Positions 61,825 through 64,000 of a stretch of DNA of 64,000 bases are shown in pieces. The notes under the pieces are model-generated. The model ran no database searches and had not been told where the DNA came from. It saw nothing but the letters and a program-made list of their open reading frames with translations. The stretch is from Shewanella loihica PV-4 (GTDB taxonomy: Bacteria; Pseudomonadota; Gammaproteobacteria; Enterobacterales; Shewanellaceae), in assembly GCF_000016065.1 (NCBI RefSeq), contig NC_009092.1, positions 4,278,001 through 4,342,000 of the forward strand, written 5' to 3'. Each line of letters starts with the position of its first letter. Position 1 is the stretch's first letter. The translations under genes and the position numbers were made by a program.

Positions 61825-63783
61825 ATGAAAATTTCCACCCTCTCCCTCTGGGCCTCTGCCACCCTGTTATTGCTGGCCGCACTCTTGGCCGGTGTCGTCG
61901 TATGGAGTAACCAGGAACGCGCCCAGATAGAACAGAAGAATCAGATGCTGGCCGACCTGCAGCAGCAGTTTCTGGTCGAGGTTCGCCGCCAGCTGGAGAG
62001 CTACCTGAGTACGGGCAACAGCCAGCAGCTGAGCAGCGCCAAGCAACAGCTTCAGACCATAGCCGCCAGCCTGGACCAGCTTTCTCATGAGGAAGCCAAC
62101 CGACTACAGGGGTCTATCTCAAACTTTATCAAAGACTTGGACAGCCAATACCGCGCCGCGGGTAAGCTGGCCGGCAATCCCCGTCAGCTGCTGGCCCACG
62201 CCGAGAGCGAGATGATCTCCTATAACCAGCACCTGGCCGAGTATGCCGACAAGGGCCTGGCGGAAAACCCAAAACTCGCCAAGCAATACCTGCAGCTGAC
62301 TCAGAGCCTGCCGCCTCTGGTGTATCAGCTGTCACAGTTAACCCAGGACTATCTGATTGGCAAAGATCAGCGCCTCAAGTCACTGCTGGCGACTCAGATC
62401 CAAGCCCTGACCGACTGGCACGACCAACTGGCCAAGCTGCCGCTACTCGGCCTGTATGAAGCCCAGGAGGCGGACGAGTTTGCCCTGGGCGACGACGAGC
62501 CGGAACAGATAGAGATAGGCGAAAGCTATTACAGCGAGCTGCTCTCCCTCAGCCAGCGCTATGGCAAAGAGGTGAGCAACACCCACCAGATGCTGACCGC
62601 CAACCAGGCTGCCCAGGAAGCCATGATGGCCGCCATCGTCCGCATAGAAGATGAGCTGCTCCAGCTCGGCCAGGCACAGCAGGCGCAAAACCTGCACCTC
62701 AAGCAGCAGCTACAGACCCTGCTCTATGGTGTGGTCTCTGTGCTGGCAGTATTTGCCCTGGTCTACCTCTTGTTGCAACAACGCCGGGTGGTTAAGCCCC
62801 TCAGACACCTGAATCAGGCCTTCATGCGCCTGAGCGAGTCCAACAACCGCGAGCGCCTGACCATAGAGCGACGCTGTGAAACCGGCCAGATCGCCGGTCA
62901 CTTCAATCAGCTACTCGATCACTTCGAGGCAGAAGATGCCGCCCAACGCGTCAAGATAGGCCAGATCTCCACCTCGCTGTCGCAGCTGGTACACCGCATT
63001 ACCGAGCTGACCCAGGGCACAGAGACCACGCTCGGCATAGTCGACACGGCGCAGAATCAGACCGAGCAGGTACGCGCCATCGCCCGAGAGGTGAGCGAGC
63101 TCTCCAGCCAGGTCGAGCAGCATGCCCAGCAGACCCATAGCCAGATGCTCGCCAGTCAGGAAGAGGTGCAGGCCTTTATGAGCGCCGCCGACGAGACTCA
63201 GCAGGCGGTGAGCCACTGTCACCTCTCTTTAGGCAGCCTGACCACCTCGGTCAACGACGTCTCCACCATACTGGACGTGATTGGCAACATCGCCGAGCAG
63301 ACCAACCTGCTGGCCCTCAACGCCGCCATCGAGGCCGCCCGCGCCGGCGAGCAGGGACGCGGTTTCGCCGTGGTCGCCGACGAGGTGCGTAACCTGTCTC
63401 AACGCACCCAGGAATCCTTGCAGCAGGTGGTGACCATATTGAGTCAGCTCACCGAAGCCAATCAGCAACTGACCCTGAGCGTAGAGGGGATAGCGAGCAC
63501 CAGCCAGAAGCAGGCCCAGGGGGCGCAGAATCTCTGGCAGGTAACCCAGACGGTACAGCAACAGTCTCAGGAGATGACAGAGACCGCCAAGCAGGGCAGT
63601 CGCTTCAGCGTCGATCAGGCCAGCCACCTGGACAGCCTGTCACAGGCGATGGAGTCGCTGAAACAGCACGCCATGGCCGCCGCCAGCCAGAGCGAGGTGA
63701 TCGCCGATGAGGTGGCTCAAGGGGTCGCCGACATAGAGGCCAGCCTGGGCATCGACGGACAATCTCTGGATAACGCCGCCTAA
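61825..63783 (+). CDS. methyl-accepting chemotaxis protein
   Basis: 652 residues from the ATG at 61825. First helix at residues 9-28, a long all-helical, Gln-rich periplasmic sensor (about 30-300) rather than a PAS/Cache domain, second helix near 305, a HAMP-like linker, then the signalling domain with the hairpin tip [20 protein letters not shown]. The C-terminus lacks a CheR-tethering pentapeptide. Ligand unknown. No che genes are adjacent. Confidence 0.92.
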   Translation: MKISTLSLWASATLLLLAALLAGVVVWSNQERAQIEQKNQMLADLQQQFLVEVRRQLESYLSTGNSQQLSSAKQQLQTIAASLDQLSHEEANRLQGSISNFIKDLDSQYRAAGKLAGNPRQLLAHAESEMISYNQHLAEYADKGLAENPKLAKQYLQLTQSLPPLVYQLSQLTQDYLIGKDQRLKSLLATQIQALTDWHDQLAKLPLLGLYEAQEADEFALGDDEPEQIEIGESYYSELLSLSQRYGKEVSNTHQMLTANQAAQEAMMAAIVRIEDELLQLGQAQQAQNLHLKQQLQTLLYGVVSVLAVFALVYLLLQQRRVVKPLRHLNQAFMRLSESNNRERLTIERRCETGQIAGHFNQLLDHFEAEDAAQRVKIGQISTSLSQLVHRITELTQGTETTLGIVDTAQNQTEQVRAIAREVSELSSQVEQHAQQTHSQMLASQEEVQAFMSAADETQQAVSHCHLSLGSLTTSVNDVSTILDVIGNIAEQTNLLALNAAIEAARAGEQGRGFAVVADEVRNLSQRTQESLQQVVTILSQLTEANQQLTLSVEGIASTSQKQAQGAQNLWQVTQTVQQQSQEMTETAKQGSRFSVDQASHLDSLSQAMESLKQHAMAAASQSEVIADEVAQGVADIEASLGIDGQSLDNAA

Positions 63784-63811
63784 CATAGAGACTCGGGAGC
63801 AAACTGGAATC

Positions 63812-63837
63812 TGGCCAGCAGAAAAGCTGGCCATTTT
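63812..63837 (+). terminator. intrinsic terminator after chemoreceptor gene
   Basis: TGGCCAGC / GCTGGCCA stem with a six-base loop then TTTT. Confidence 0.88.
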
Positions 63838-63887
63838 ATGCTAATGTGCGCCGCACCATAACGGATGATGAACCACAGAGGCGCCTC

Positions 63888-64000
63888 ATGAAGACCACGC
63901 TCGCACTCGGCCTAGCCGGCCTACTCAGCTTTCCTGCGCTAGCAGACTCAGACAACTCCCCCTTCGCCATGTCACTCATAGCTGGCCTGGAGTCCTATCC
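63888..64000 (+). CDS. secreted protein, partial (5' end)
   Basis: Only the first 37 codons are present; the gene runs off the right edge. A clear signal peptide (M-K-T-T-L-A-L-G ... F-P-A-L-A, then D-S-D-N-S-P-F) starts the protein, with AGAGG before the ATG. Identity cannot be determined. Confidence 0.65.
   Translation, partial: MKTTLALGLAGLLSFPALADSDNSPFAMSLIAGLESY

Noticed and set aside
1..64000. Mobile elements, prophage, tRNA/rRNA genes
   Set aside because: I saw no transposase, integrase, terminal inverted repeats or tRNA-like cloverleaf sequence; gene order looks like stable core chromosome.

Overview
The window reads as a contiguous stretch of a gammaproteobacterial chromosome, most likely a GC-rich Shewanella. 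The inference rests on gene content and layout: a menDHCE menaquinone cluster, a complete type II secretion operon gspC-N, rsmD/DUF1145 divergent from ftsYEX-rpoH, hslR-hslO-pckA, bioH divergent from comF, and greB divergent from ompR-envZ. I see no tRNA or rRNA gene, insertion sequence, prophage, integrase or CRISPR array. The species call is an inference.

Layout. Positions 1-5.8 kb hold a pair of M16 zinc peptidases, a PilZ protein, a small methyltransferase, a small coiled secreted protein and a PAS-GGDEF-EAL c-di-GMP enzyme. Positions 6-18.2 kb are mixed: tRNA-modifying DTW protein, outer-membrane barrel, Bcr/CflA efflux pump with divergent LysR regulator, DUF885-like metalloprotein, DUF4145-Sel1 protein, YciC-like membrane protein, DUF2780 and TerB-like proteins, a periplasmic methyltransferase, and a YjeH-like amino-acid exporter divergent from an Lrp regulator. 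Positions 18.3-23.4 kb are menD-menH-menC-menE with stop/start overlaps at every junction. Positions 23.4-29.2 kb hold rpoH, ftsX, ftsE and ftsY, then divergent rsmD. Positions 29.2-40.9 kb are the 12-gene type II secretion operon (C to N). Positions 41.1-50.9 kb hold hslR-hslO, pckA, a large lipoprotein, a dicarboxylate/amino-acid symporter, a small membrane-protein/HTH pair, mgtC-like, comF and bioH. Positions 50.9-64 kb hold a Gln-rich orphan, an LtaS-type sulfatase-fold transferase, a 72-aa orphan, tex, a pyruvate/keto-acid decarboxylase-like enzyme, greB, ompR-envZ, a chemoreceptor and the start of a secreted protein.

How the parts fit. Much of the window is core machinery: envelope assembly and protein export (FtsY, FtsEX, T2SS), anaerobic respiratory quinone synthesis (MenDHCE), heat and redox stress (RpoH, Hsp15, Hsp33), gluconeogenesis (PckA) and osmotic/envelope sensing (OmpR-EnvZ). 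Signalling is represented by PilZ, the GGDEF-EAL protein and the chemoreceptor.

The less ordinary content lies in small-scale sequence structure. Short tandem expansions (12-15 bp) occur in menE, gspJ, ftsY, across the stop codon of a methyltransferase gene and upstream of the symporter. Candidate operators include a 16-bp palindrome near the GGDEF-EAL gene, paired boxes upstream of the Lrp gene, and long direct repeats upstream of the membrane/HTH pair. A hairpin displays the ribosome binding site of a lipoprotein gene in its loop. I did not find a clearly new multi-gene system; the membrane-protein/HTH module with its repeats is the nearest candidate.
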